Source: an uncultured Alphaproteobacteria bacterium
GTDB lineage: Bacteria > Pseudomonadota > Alphaproteobacteria > Methylaequorales > Methylaequoraceae
NCBI GenBank assembly: GCA_902563505.1
Contig: CACEXK010000006.1
Coordinates: 1-64,000 of the forward strand
Length of the DNA stretch: 64,000 bases
Reading direction: 5' to 3'
The notes under the pieces are model-generated. The model ran no database searches. It worked only from the letters and a program-made list of their open reading frames with translations, and had not been told where the DNA came from. Numbering within the stretch: the first letter of the stretch is position 1; each line of letters begins with the position of its first letter. Shown one piece after another: positions 1-11,668 of the stretch. The translations under genes were made by a program, and so were the position numbers.

Positions 1-1290
<1,290 letters not shown>

Positions 1291-1294
<4 letters not shown>

Positions 1295-2925
1295 TTATTT
1301 TTCTCAATATTAAATTTTATCAGCGCAGCTATAAATGAATTAAATATAGGATGGGGTTTAAAGGGAGTTGACTTTAATTCAGGATGAAACTGGACTCCTA
1401 TAAACCAAGGATGGTCATTTCTTTCCATCACTTCTACAAGTTTACCATTCGGAGAAATTCCTGACAAAATTATTCCACTTTTTTTTATTACTTTTTGGTA
1501 ATTATAATTTACTTCATAACGGTGACGATGTCTCTCAAAGATTTTGGTCTTTTTATATATTGAATAAATTAAAGTACCTTTTTTTAAAATTGACTCATAA
1601 GCTCCAAGGCGCATGCTCCCTCCCAGATTTTCTAAGTCTTGTTTTAGTATTTTTTTATTTTTAACCCATTCATGCATCATAGAAATAACAGGTAGTTTTG
1701 TAATTCCAAATTCAGTAGAGGATGACTTTTCAAAACCTTTGATATTTCTTACAGATTCAATTATAGCTAACTGCATACCAAAACAAATTCCTAAAAATGG
1801 GGTTTTTGAATTCTTTGCAAATTTTATAGAATTTATCTTACCCTCAGATCCGTCTTTACCAAATCCGCCAGGAACAAGAATACCATCATATTTTTCAAGT
1901 ATCTTTAATGATTTATAATCATCTACCAAAGTCCTAGAATCAATCCATGAAATTTTAACTTTAGTGTTGTTATAAATTCCACTATGAAACAAGGCTTCAT
2001 TCAAAGATTTATATGATTCAGATAAATTTGTATATTTCCCAACAATAGCAACATTAACTTCTTTTTTTAAATTTGAAAATTTAGATATAAAGTTTTTCCA
2101 TAAATTTAAATCTAAAGTTCTTTTATTTTTAATAGAAAAATGAGAAAAAACTTGATTTACAAGACCCTCTTTATTTAATTTTAAGGGGATTTCATATATT
2201 GTTTTTGCATTTTCAACCATAATTACTGAATCAAATGAGAGGTTGCAAAATAACGCTATTTTCTTTTTTGAATCTCTACTAAATTGTTTTTCTGTTCTGC
2301 AAAGAAGAATATCTGGCTGAATACCCAATCCTAACAATTCTTTAACTGAATGTTGAGTTGGCTTTGTTTTAAATTCATTAGCTGAAGAAATAAAGGGAAC
2401 TAGAGTTAAATGTATGAATAAAGTCTGACTTTTACCTAAATCATTTCTAAGTTGTCTTAAAGCTTCTAAAAAAGGTAGACTTTCGATGTCACCAACGGTC
2501 CCTCCTATTTCACAGATTACAAAATCCTCTTTATTCAAGTCTCTTTTTATAAAGTTTTTAATTTCATTAGTAACATGTGGTATAACTTGAACAGTTGAAC
2601 CTAGATAATCACCTTTTCTTTCTTTTCTTAAAACCTCGGAATAAACTTTTCCTGTAGTAATATTATCACTTTTTTTTGAAATAATACCCGTGAATCTCTC
2701 ATAATGACCAAGGTCCATATCTGTTTCTGCTCCATCATTAGTAACAAAAACCTCACCATGCTGAGATGGATTCATTGTTCCTGGATCTATATTTAAGTAT
2801 GGATCTAACTTTCTTATCCTAACCTTATATTTTGATAACTTAAGTAATGAGGCAAGTGATGAGGATATAATTCCTTTTCCGAGAGATGAAACAACACCAC
2901 CAGTTATGAAGATAAATTTAGTCAT
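1291..2925 (-). CDS. pyrG: CTP synthase
   Basis: 544-aa ORF; MTKFIFITGGVVSSLGKGI N-terminus, glutamine amidotransferase motif FLGICFGMQLA; ATGA overlap with kdsA. Confidence 0.99.
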
Positions 2926-2960
2926 TTAGGAAAAAGTAGAAATTTAGAAGAAATTTAGAC

Positions 2961-3323
2961 TTATTCAGAGGGAACACTTAACTCCTCATCGTTTTCTTCA
3001 TTTTCGACATCAAACTCTTCAGGTATAAGGTCAAGTCTGTCAATAATGGAATCCTCAGAGGAATCTATTATTGATTCTTTTTTATAGGTACTGTTAGAGA
3101 TTAAAACTAATGAAAAACTTGTTAAAAAGAAACAAAATGCAAGAAAGGATGTTGTTTTAGTTAAAATATTTGATGTACTTCTGGTTGATAGAAAATCTCC
3201 TAGTCCTCCTGCACTCCCAGACTGACCAATTCCTAGCCCACCACCTTCGGATCTTTGTAAAAGAACTAAAATGATTAAGAAAACACAAATTATAATATGA
3301 ATTGAAAGAATTACAGCAAACAT
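2961..3323 (-). CDS. secG: Preprotein translocase subunit SecG
   Basis: 120-aa; LVLLQRSEGGGLG...GLGDFLSTRSTSNILTKTT signature; located between tpiA and pyrG; acidic C-terminal tail. Confidence 0.93.
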   Translation of the reverse strand: MFAVILSIHIIICVFLIILVLLQRSEGGGLGIGQSGSAGGLGDFLSTRSTSNILTKTTSFLAFCFFLTSFSLVLISNSTYKKESIIDSSEDSIIDRLDLIPEEFDVENEENDEELSVPSE

Positions 3324-3354
3324 TTTGTAAACAATATAAAAAAATTAAAAAAAA

Positions 3355-4101
3355 TCAATTAAAATCAACATTTAAAATAATTTTAGTTATTTCCTTAATG
3401 TTTATGCTAGCACTACCAATCAAGGCACCGTCGACTCCTGACATTTGGATTATATCATTGAAATTCTGTGAGTTTACTGATCCTCCGTAAAGAATTTTAA
3501 CATTTTTTATTCCTTTTCTTTCTTTTAAAAAATTCATAGATTTCGTCTTTACTTCAAGTATTTCGTCATATGAAGGAATCAAACCAGACCCTATTGACCA
3601 AATTGGTTCATATGCAACAATGATATTTTCAAGATTTTTTTCAATACACTCATCTAATTGATTTATAATAAAATCAATATGTTTACCTTTTTTCCTCAAT
3701 TTAATTGATTCTCCAACACAGACAATTGGCTTGATTTTATTTTTTCTAGCAATCTCACATTTCTTTTTTATCATGAGATTTGTTTCACCATACTGAGATC
3801 TTCTCTCAGAATGCCCCAGAATTACATATTCACATTTATAATGTTTTAATAATTGAATACTTGAATCGCCTGTAAATGAGCCAAAATCTTCAAAATGACA
3901 ATCTTGTCCGCCAAGAATTATATCAGTGGAAGACAGTAAATTCGAAATATATGGGATCAAGAGGAACTGTGGGCATACAATATTTAAAACTTTTGATTTA
4001 CTTCCTAACTTTATTTTTTTTAAATTGTCCAACAATTTTGTAGCATTATCTAAATTCAAATTCATTTTCCAATTTGAAACAATTAATATATTTTCTGGCA
4101 T
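3355..4101 (-). CDS. tpiA: Triose-phosphate isomerase
   Basis: VSNWKMN, GHSERR, VAYEPIWSIG, LYGGSVN motifs. Confidence 0.98.
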   Translation of the reverse strand: MPENILIVSNWKMNLNLDNATKLLDNLKKIKLGSKSKVLNIVCPQFLLIPYISNLLSSTDIILGGQDCHFEDFGSFTGDSSIQLLKHYKCEYVILGHSERRSQYGETNLMIKKKCEIARKNKIKPIVCVGESIKLRKKGKHIDFIINQLDECIEKNLENIIVAYEPIWSIGSGLIPSYDEILEVKTKSMNFLKERKGIKNVKILYGGSVNSQNFNDIIQMSGVDGALIGSASINIKEITKIILNVDFN

Positions 4102-4139
4102 AGTTATGATATAAAACTTTTTAAATTATAAATAAATAT

Positions 4140-6026
4140 ATGCTTACAACATTAAGAAACAGTTCAAAAAATACAATATTAAAATTCACTTTGGGTGTTT
4201 TATTGACAGTATTAATTGTCAGTTTTGCTATGTGGGGTACCGAAGATCTAATTGGAGTTTCTAAAAAACAGAGTACAGTTGCTTCAGTGGGAAAGTTAGA
4301 CATTTCAGCAAAAGAGTTTTATTCGCTTTACTCTAGGCAAACAGAGGAAATTAGAAAATTATTAGGTAGTTCACTAGATATAAAAAAATCTAGAGAGTTT
4401 GGTTATGTTGACAGAGCCTTAAGTTCTCTTGTTAATCGTGCATTATTTAACAATGAAGCATTATCACTTGGTCTATCAGTAAGTGATAATAATGTTAGAG
4501 ATAAAATACTCAAAGACGATGCATTTAAAGACGATCTTGGCCAATTTAGTGAACTTATGTTCCGACAATTAATTTCTGAGTCTGGTTATACCGAGGATTC
4601 ATATGTCGAAGGAACAAGACAAGATTTAGCAAGGGAGCAAATGGTTGAAACAATTAGATCTAGTTTGATTGTTCCAGAAGTAATACAGCAGAATCTTGGA
4701 GAATATAATCTTCAAGAAAGATCTGTCGATTATGTAACAATAAAATCAGAAAATGAAAAAATTAAAAACATAAGTATCGATCAACTAAAAAAGTTTTATA
4801 ACGAAAATAAAGATAAATTTTATTCAGAAGAATTTAGAAGTGTAAAAACACTTTTATTGGATGCAAAAAAATATGCAAAAAAACTAACTGTTACAGACGA
4901 AGAGGTTGAGCTTTTGTATGAAGAAAGAAAAGAAAGTCTCATTGAACCTGAACAAAGATTTTTGCAACAAATACTTGTGGATGATCTTAAAAATGCAGAG
5001 ACAATATCTCAAAAGATTAAAAATAAGCAAGATTTTGAATCAGTTGCTAAAGAGGAAGCTGGATTGACAACTGACGACATTAATCTTGGTTGGAACACTA
5101 GAAGTGAACTGCCAGAAGGAATTGTTGATTCAATTTTTAAACTTAATGTTGGTGAGGTATCATCACCTTTAAAAAGCACCTTTGGATGGCACATAGTAAA
5201 ACTTATAGAAAAAAAAGAAAGAAAGGAAGTTCCATTTAACGATATTGAAGAAAAATTTAGAAAAGAAATCCTACTTGAAAAAGGTAAAGAAGCTGTTTTT
5301 GATTTACAAGATGAACTTGAAGATCTTCTCTCTTCAGGAAATACTTTTGAAGAAATTTCCGAAATATTAGATATAAAATTAATAAGAGCAAAAAAAATTA
5401 GTAGGAATGGAACACTTGCTGATGGTTCGAAGAATGAAGATTTTCAGGATGAAAGAATCTTAAGGTCTGTTTTTAATCAAGAATTAAACATCGAAGGTAA
5501 TATTATTAATATTGATAAGGATGAAGGATTGGCGATAAGTATTGTTGACGAAATTATAGAACCAAAACAATTAGAATTTAATCAAGCAGAAAAAGATATA
5601 AAATTACAATTATCCAAAAAACTTAAATTTGATAGTGCCAAAAAAAAAGCGCAAAGAATTAAAGAAATGGTTGACCAAGGTGCAGATTTCAAAGATGTAG
5701 TAAAAATTCATTCGCTTGAAATTAGGGGCGTCAAACCTTTCACCAGGATTTTGCCTGATAGTAGTGAAATACCTATACCATTGATTAGTAAAATTTTTGA
5801 ATCTGATATCGGTGATGTAAATATATCTGAAAGAGGTGATGAAGTAATAGTAGCTAAGACTGTTGAAATTATTGATGATTTAGTAAAGAATAACGATGAG
5901 TTAAAACAATTTGTTAAAAGAGTTAAAGATGATTTAACTGTAGATCTTCTTGCCCAATTTTCTGAAGCTCTTAGAAAAAAATATAAAATAACAATTAATG
6001 ATGATGTTATAAATCAGCTTAATTAA
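4140..6026 (+). CDS. ppiD: PpiD/SurA-type periplasmic peptidyl-prolyl isomerase (membrane-anchored)
   Basis: 628-aa; N-terminal TM anchor, SurA_N-like region, parvulin motif LGWNTRSELPEGIVDSIFKLNVGEVSSPLKSTFGWHIVKL. Confidence 0.88.
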   Translation: MLTTLRNSSKNTILKFTLGVLLTVLIVSFAMWGTEDLIGVSKKQSTVASVGKLDISAKEFYSLYSRQTEEIRKLLGSSLDIKKSREFGYVDRALSSLVNRALFNNEALSLGLSVSDNNVRDKILKDDAFKDDLGQFSELMFRQLISESGYTEDSYVEGTRQDLAREQMVETIRSSLIVPEVIQQNLGEYNLQERSVDYVTIKSENEKIKNISIDQLKKFYNENKDKFYSEEFRSVKTLLLDAKKYAKKLTVTDEEVELLYEERKESLIEPEQRFLQQILVDDLKNAETISQKIKNKQDFESVAKEEAGLTTDDINLGWNTRSELPEGIVDSIFKLNVGEVSSPLKSTFGWHIVKLIEKKERKEVPFNDIEEKFRKEILLEKGKEAVFDLQDELEDLLSSGNTFEEISEILDIKLIRAKKISRNGTLADGSKNEDFQDERILRSVFNQELNIEGNIINIDKDEGLAISIVDEIIEPKQLEFNQAEKDIKLQLSKKLKFDSAKKKAQRIKEMVDQGADFKDVVKIHSLEIRGVKPFTRILPDSSEIPIPLISKIFESDIGDVNISERGDEVIVAKTVEIIDDLVKNNDELKQFVKRVKDDLTVDLLAQFSEALRKKYKITINDDVINQLN

Positions 6027-6030
6027 TTTC

Positions 6031-7527
6031 ATGGATATTTTACAGCCAGATATTGATTTATTTAAAAAAAATTATATGGCTGGTAAGAAGCAGGTTTTGT
6101 ATGCTTCGTTTGCCTCAGATGTTCACACACCTGTATCTTCGCTGATAAAACTTCAAAAAGAGAAATACCTATTCCTATTTGAATCTGTTGAAAAAGGAAG
6201 CCAAAAAGGAAGGTATTCTGTTATAGGTTTAAAACCCGATTTGATATGGGAATGTAAAGGTAATACATGCAAAATCAATGAAGTTAATAAAAAAAAAGAA
6301 TCAGATAAAACCACTTCTCCTCTATCAAGTTTGCGAAATTTTTTTAAAAAACATAAGTTTCAAATGCCAGATAATTTACCATCTATATCATCAGGTTTTT
6401 TTGGTTTTTTAGGTTATGAAATGATAAGACACTTTGAAAATGTCGATTTATCAAAAGTTGATGATTTGGATCTTCCTGAATCTGTTTTTATAAGACCATC
6501 TATTACTCTTGTATTTGACAATGTAAGTGACAAACTCATAATTACAAAATTAGTTTCACCAAATAATAGAAGTCATAAAAAATCATTCGACAATGCTAAA
6601 GAAGAGATCTTTAATATACTCAAAAAATTAAATAAACCACTAAAAAAAGATTCTCTTAAGATTCAAGCTTTAGATAAAAAAAAAGATGTTTTCAAAAATG
6701 TTCAATCAAATACTAATTTTGCTGAATTTAGCAAAATGGTTGATAAAGCAAAAAAATACATCTTTGAAGGAGAAATTTTTCAAGTTGTAATTTCAAGAAT
6801 ATTTAAGAAAAAAATTGATGTGCTTCCAATTTCTATATATAGATCTCTCAGGTATTTAAACCCCTCCCCTTATCTCTTTTTTATGAACTTTAAAAATTTT
6901 GTTATTGTTGGATCGAGTCCAGAAATATTAATTAAACTTCAGCATGATAAAGTTACAATAAGACCAATTGCTGGGACTAGAAAAAGGGGTAAAGATAAAA
7001 ATGAAGATAAAAGACTTGAAAAAGACTTAATGAATGATCCCAAGGAAATTTCAGAACATCTGATGTTACTTGATCTTGGGCGGAATGATATTAGCAGGGT
7101 TTCAATTCCTGGGTCAGTTGATGTGACTGACAAAATGTACATAGAATATTTCTCTCATGTAATGCACATAGTATCTAACATTGAAGCTAAATTAGATAAG
7201 AAAAATGATAGTACAGATGTTCTTTTTAGTGGTTTTCCTGCTGGAACAGTTACAGGGGCTCCAAAATTAAGAGCAATACAAATAATTGAGGAGTTAGAAA
7301 AAAGTAAAAGAAATATTTATGCAGGTTCAGTTGGATTTATTTCTAATAATGGAGATATTAATACTTGTATAGCTTTAAGAACGGCTTTAATTAAAGAAAA
7401 TTATATTTATGTTCAAGCTGGAGCGGGAATTGTTGCAGATAGTATTGCTAAAAATGAATATAAGGAAACAGAAAATAAAGCTCTAGCTCTATTGGCTGCT
7501 TGCGCTAGTGCAAAAAACTTTAAATAA
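6031..7527 (+). CDS. trpE: Anthranilate synthase component I
   Basis: 498-aa; IRPIAGTRKRG, LMLLDLGRNDI, GFPAGTVTGAPKLRA, chorismate-binding fold motifs; followed by trpG. Confidence 0.97.
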   Translation: MDILQPDIDLFKKNYMAGKKQVLYASFASDVHTPVSSLIKLQKEKYLFLFESVEKGSQKGRYSVIGLKPDLIWECKGNTCKINEVNKKKESDKTTSPLSSLRNFFKKHKFQMPDNLPSISSGFFGFLGYEMIRHFENVDLSKVDDLDLPESVFIRPSITLVFDNVSDKLIITKLVSPNNRSHKKSFDNAKEEIFNILKKLNKPLKKDSLKIQALDKKKDVFKNVQSNTNFAEFSKMVDKAKKYIFEGEIFQVVISRIFKKKIDVLPISIYRSLRYLNPSPYLFFMNFKNFVIVGSSPEILIKLQHDKVTIRPIAGTRKRGKDKNEDKRLEKDLMNDPKEISEHLMLLDLGRNDISRVSIPGSVDVTDKMYIEYFSHVMHIVSNIEAKLDKKNDSTDVLFSGFPAGTVTGAPKLRAIQIIEELEKSKRNIYAGSVGFISNNGDINTCIALRTALIKENYIYVQAGAGIVADSIAKNEYKETENKALALLAACASAKNFK

Positions 7528-7533
7528 GAATTT

Positions 7534-8115
7534 ATGTTAATTTTAATTGATAATTACGACAGTTTTACATACAACCTTGTTCATTATTTTGAAGAAATTG
7601 GTCAAAAGGTCACTGTGTTTAGGAATGATGAAAAAGGAGCTGAAGATATACTAGATTTGAAACCAGATTTCTTAGTAATATCTCCAGGCCCAAGCTCACC
7701 AAGCAACTCAGGTATTTGCCTGGATTTAATAAAAAAAAATTCAAAACGCATTAAAACAATTCCTCTTTTAGGTGTTTGTTTAGGTCATCAGGCAATCGCA
7801 GAGTCTTTTGGTGGTGATGTGATTCAAAGTGGCAAACCGATTCATGGGAAAATCAGCAAGATAATTCACACTAATTCAAAACTCTTTAAAAAAATAACCA
7901 ACCCATTTAATGCTACAAGATATCACTCTTTAATTGTAAAAAAAGATAGTTTGCCAAATTGTTTGAAAATTACAGCAAAAATTGATTCTGGAATTATCAT
8001 GGCAATTGAACATAAAAAACTTCCTATATACGGAGTTCAATTTCATCCGGAGAGTATTGCAACAGATTTTGGACATCAGTTATTGAAGAATTTTTTACAA
8101 ATCAATAAAAAATAA
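7534..8115 (+). CDS. trpG: Anthranilate synthase component II (glutamine amidotransferase)
   Basis: MLILIDNYDSFTYNLVHYF, ISPGPSSPSNSG, LGVCLGHQAIAESFGG, VQFHPESI. Confidence 0.96.
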   Translation: MLILIDNYDSFTYNLVHYFEEIGQKVTVFRNDEKGAEDILDLKPDFLVISPGPSSPSNSGICLDLIKKNSKRIKTIPLLGVCLGHQAIAESFGGDVIQSGKPIHGKISKIIHTNSKLFKKITNPFNATRYHSLIVKKDSLPNCLKITAKIDSGIIMAIEHKKLPIYGVQFHPESIATDFGHQLLKNFLQINKK

Positions 8116-8173
8116 TATTTGTGTTTCTAAAAGATTCATAATCTAATAAGAAAAAAAAATAATAAAGTTCAAG

Positions 8174-9187
8174 ATGAATAAATTCCTAAAAAATATTTTT
8201 ATAAAATTGCTAAATAAAGAGGATCTCAGTGCAATTGATTGCGAAAGGCTAGTTATATCAATCTTTGAAAAAGAAGAAATAAAAAATATTCAATTATCAA
8301 GTCTTCTTACTTTACTAAATCAAAAAAAAGAGTCGTATATTGAAATATTATCCTTTGTCAAATATCTTAAAGATAAAGCAAAAAAGATAAAAATTTCAGG
8401 TGACCTTATGGATACCTGTGGAACTGGGGGAGATAATAAAAATAGTTTTAATTTTTCTACAGCAACCTCAATACTATTATCCTCATTTGATGTAAAAATC
8501 GTTAAACACGGCAACAGATCTGTGACATCTAAATCCGGAAGTTTTGATGTACTTGAATCTTTAGGAATAAAAACCAATATTCAAAACTCAGAACAACATA
8601 AATTCTTTAAAAAGCATGGAATATGCTTTTTATTTGCCCCAAATTTTCATAATCTACTTAAAAATGTTTCAGAAGTTAGAACTTCTCTTCCTTTTAAAAC
8701 AATTTTTAATCTTCTTGGACCTCTATTAAATCCAACCAATCTAAAGTATCAGCTTTTAGGAGTAAGTAATGAAGATAATTTAGAAACTCACGCAAAATGT
8801 CTAAGAGAATATAATTTAAGTAAAGCTTGGGTGGTTTATAATAAAAGTGGATATGACGAATTAACCACCACATCTGATAATTTGGTTATTGAGGTTGAGA
8901 ATAAAAAAATTTCAAAAAAGATACTCATAAAGCCGAAGAGCTTGGGATTTAAGATAAGAAATGAAAATGAACTAAAAGGTGGTTCACCTGAGGAAAATGC
9001 TTTTATATTAAGAAGAGTATTTGAGGGAGAGACCGGAGCAATAAGAGATAATCTGATACTCAATACAGCTGCTGGCCTTCTAATAAGTAAAAAAACTGAT
9101 AATCTTAAACAAGGAATAGAATTAGTAAAAAAGCAAATAGATTCAGGAATAGCTAATAAAAAATTAATTTCGATAATTGAAAATTAA
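8174..9187 (+). CDS. trpD: Anthranilate phosphoribosyltransferase
   Basis: 337-aa; DTCGTGGDNKNSFNFSTA, KHGNRSVTSKSGS, FNLLGPLLNP. Confidence 0.97.
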   Translation: MNKFLKNIFIKLLNKEDLSAIDCERLVISIFEKEEIKNIQLSSLLTLLNQKKESYIEILSFVKYLKDKAKKIKISGDLMDTCGTGGDNKNSFNFSTATSILLSSFDVKIVKHGNRSVTSKSGSFDVLESLGIKTNIQNSEQHKFFKKHGICFLFAPNFHNLLKNVSEVRTSLPFKTIFNLLGPLLNPTNLKYQLLGVSNEDNLETHAKCLREYNLSKAWVVYNKSGYDELTTTSDNLVIEVENKKISKKILIKPKSLGFKIRNENELKGGSPEENAFILRRVFEGETGAIRDNLILNTAAGLLISKKTDNLKQGIELVKKQIDSGIANKKLISIIEN

Positions 9188-9192
9188 AAAAA

Positions 9193-9966
9193 ATGAATAT
9201 TTTAGATGAAATTTGTAAAAAAAAGATTCAGGAAGTTGAAGTACTAAAAAAAGAAAGAAATTTTAAATCAGAATTAAAAAATAAAAAGCAAAGAGATTTT
9301 CTCAAAACTCTGATTTTAGACAATAAGGAAAAATATAATATTATTGCAGAAATAAAAAGAAAATCCCCAAGTCGAGGAATAATTCGTGAGAATTTCGATT
9401 TGATTAATATTGCCCAAAACTACAAAAAAGCAGGTGCTAAATGTCTTTCGATTTTAACTGAAAAGAATTTTTTTGGGGGTGACATTTCTTTTATAAGAAA
9501 AGTTAAAGAAAAAATTGATATACCAATCTTGAGAAAAGATTTTATTTTGGACGAATGGCAAATTTATGAAAGTAATTTTTTTGGAGCGGACTGTATACTT
9601 TTGATTCTCGCAATTCTTGATGACTCAAAATTATTAAGATTTTATGAGATTGCTAAAGATTTAGGAATGGATGTTATTTTTGAGGTGCACGATGAAAGTG
9701 AGTTATCAAGAGCACTTAAATATAAATTTAAATGTATTGGAATTAACAACAGAAACTTAAAGAATTTAAAAATTGATTTAAAAACATTTAATAGGTTATC
9801 TAAGAAAATTCCTGAACATGTTATAAAGATTTGTGAAAGTGGAATTAATTGTAATAATCAATTAGAGGAATTTTCTAAACAAGGTGCAAATGCATTTTTG
9901 ATTGGTGAATCTTTAATGAAATCAAATAATATTTTTGAATATACCAAATCTTTGATAAAAAAATGA
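9193..9966 (+). CDS. trpC: Indole-3-glycerol-phosphate synthase
   Basis: 257-aa; IAEIKRKSPSRGII, LRKDFILDEWQIYES, GINNRNLKNLKIDL, ESGIN. Confidence 0.97.
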   Translation: MNILDEICKKKIQEVEVLKKERNFKSELKNKKQRDFLKTLILDNKEKYNIIAEIKRKSPSRGIIRENFDLINIAQNYKKAGAKCLSILTEKNFFGGDISFIRKVKEKIDIPILRKDFILDEWQIYESNFFGADCILLILAILDDSKLLRFYEIAKDLGMDVIFEVHDESELSRALKYKFKCIGINNRNLKNLKIDLKTFNRLSKKIPEHVIKICESGINCNNQLEEFSKQGANAFLIGESLMKSNNIFEYTKSLIKK

Positions 9967-10439
9967 AAATTACACATTTAAAAAATAAAAAAATTAATAT
10001 GGTTGATGTTTCAACAAAAAATATTAATCAAAGAGTTGCTAAAGCAAAATCAATAATCCAATTTAATAAATTAAGTTTTAACTTTTTAATGAAAAAAGGT
10101 TCTGATAAAGGAGAAATATATAATGTTGCTAGATCGGCTGGAATTCTTGCCGGAAAAAAAACTAGTGAATTAATCCCTCTTTGTCATAATATTAATTTAA
10201 CTCTTATAGAGATTGATTTTAAAGTTAATGAAAAAAAGTTAACCATCGAGGTGATATCAAAAGTGAAATCAAACTCGAAAACTGGAGTAGAAATGGAGGC
10301 TTTAACAGCTTGCTCAATTGCTAGTCTAACAATTTATGATATGTGTAAATCTATAGATAAAGAAATAAAAATTGTTGAAACAAAATTAATATTCAAGTCC
10401 GGGGGGAAGTCAGGGGTTTTTTCCAATGATCTCGTATAA
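9963..10439 (+). CDS. moaC: Cyclic pyranopterin monophosphate synthase accessory protein MoaC
   Basis: 158-aa; KGEIYNVARSAGILAGKKTSELIPLCHNINL, TGVEMEALTACSIASLTIYDMCKS. Confidence 0.96.
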   Translation: MKITHLKNKKINMVDVSTKNINQRVAKAKSIIQFNKLSFNFLMKKGSDKGEIYNVARSAGILAGKKTSELIPLCHNINLTLIEIDFKVNEKKLTIEVISKVKSNSKTGVEMEALTACSIASLTIYDMCKSIDKEIKIVETKLIFKSGGKSGVFSNDLV

Positions 10440-11631
10440 TAAAGCAAAAAGTTTAATCCAAATTAATGTTAAAAAATCTAAAAAAACTGAATTTGTCGAT
10501 CTTTTCCAGTCTAATAAAAGAATTCTTTCAGAAAATATAAAGTCAAAGGTCGATCAACCACGGTTAGATCTATCTGCAATGGACGGAATGGTGATTTTTG
10601 AAAGAGATTATTGCAGAGATAAATTTAGATTAATTGGGGAATCTAAAGCTGGCGATAAATTTTCAAATGACTTTAAAACAGGTGAAGCCAAATTAATATT
10701 CACTGGAGCACCAGTACCTGGAACAAAAAAAATTATAATTCCAAAAGAAAATTTTACTGTTGATGAGAATAAAAAAGAAATAAAAATAAATAAAAAAATT
10801 AATCAAAACTTTATTCGTAAAAAAGGTATTGATTTTAAAAAAAATCAAGAATGTCTTTTTAAAAATGCAGTGATGAATCTTCGATCAATGGCGTTAGCAA
10901 AATCAATGAAAGTCAAAAGATTAAATGTTAAAAAGAAACCAGAAATATATTTGATTGTTACAGGTGATGAATTAATAACACAGAAAAATAAAAGTGGATT
11001 AATTGAATCCTCAAATGAAATACTAATAAGTCATTTAATTAGTAAGTTTGGAGGAAAATTAAAAAAAGTTTTTACTGTCGGAGACAAAATTGATGATTTT
11101 CAAAAAACATTTGACTCACTCGATTATTTTGATCTTTTGATTACATCCGGAGGTATTTCAAGGGGAAAATACGATATAGTAAAAAAAGTCCTAGTAAAAA
11201 ATAATTTAAATATTCTATTCGATAGGATTGCGATCAAGCCAGGAAAACCAACAACTTTTGGAAAATTTAAAAAAGAGAGATATTTTCTAGGTTTGCCTGG
11301 AAACCCTGTGTCTTGTTTTATTTCTATGTTTTTATTTTTTTCTAATTATATAAACTCTTATTATGGTTTTGATTTCTTAAAATTACATCAAAGAAAATTA
11401 ATTTCTAAAAATCAAATAAAAAAAAATAATTCATTAACATCATTTTTAAGAATAAGAACTAACAATAAACTCAATAGCTTTTCTATCTTTGAAAACCAAG
11501 ATAGTTCACTTCAAAAAACTCTTAATCAATCCGATGGAATAGTAATCAGAAAACCAAACTCTAAAGCCGTCAAAAAAGGTGATTCTGTGGATGTAATTTT
11601 ATTTAGAGATATTTTAGATAATGAAATTTAA
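10426..11631 (+). CDS. moeA: Molybdopterin molybdenumtransferase MoeA
   Basis: 401-aa; DLSAMDGMV, FTGAPVPG, VTGDEL, TSGGIS, GLPGNPVSCFISMFLF; start overlaps moaC. Confidence 0.95.
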   Translation: MISYNKAKSLIQINVKKSKKTEFVDLFQSNKRILSENIKSKVDQPRLDLSAMDGMVIFERDYCRDKFRLIGESKAGDKFSNDFKTGEAKLIFTGAPVPGTKKIIIPKENFTVDENKKEIKINKKINQNFIRKKGIDFKKNQECLFKNAVMNLRSMALAKSMKVKRLNVKKKPEIYLIVTGDELITQKNKSGLIESSNEILISHLISKFGGKLKKVFTVGDKIDDFQKTFDSLDYFDLLITSGGISRGKYDIVKKVLVKNNLNILFDRIAIKPGKPTTFGKFKKERYFLGLPGNPVSCFISMFLFFSNYINSYYGFDFLKLHQRKLISKNQIKKNNSLTSFLRIRTNNKLNSFSIFENQDSSLQKTLNQSDGIVIRKPNSKAVKKGDSVDVILFRDILDNEI

Positions 11632-11633
11632 CC

Positions 11634-11662
11634 TTGACTAATAGGTAGAACTTATGTAGAAC
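11634..11662 (+). promoter_or_regulatory. Putative sigma70-type lexA promoter: TTGACT (11634-11639) - 17 nt - TAGAAC (11657-11662)
   Basis: Read directly: ccTTGACTaataggtagaacttatgTAGAACatttatATG; -10 match is only 4/6. Confidence 0.5.
11648..11662 (+). promoter_or_regulatory. Putative LexA operator GAAC-N7-GAAC (reverse strand GTTC-N7-GTTC)
   Basis: GAACTTATGTAGAAC, direct-repeat form known for alphaproteobacterial LexA, ending 6 nt before the lexA start codon. Confidence 0.8.
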
Positions 11663-11668
11663 ATTTAT

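Noticed and set aside
1613-1918. 101-aa plus-strand ORF
   Set aside because: Antisense to pyrG; no protein features.
8116-8173. 58-nt trpG-trpD gap as a possible trp attenuator
   Set aside because: No Trp-rich leader peptide or terminator/antiterminator pair is visible; the gap is internal to the cluster and low in complexity.
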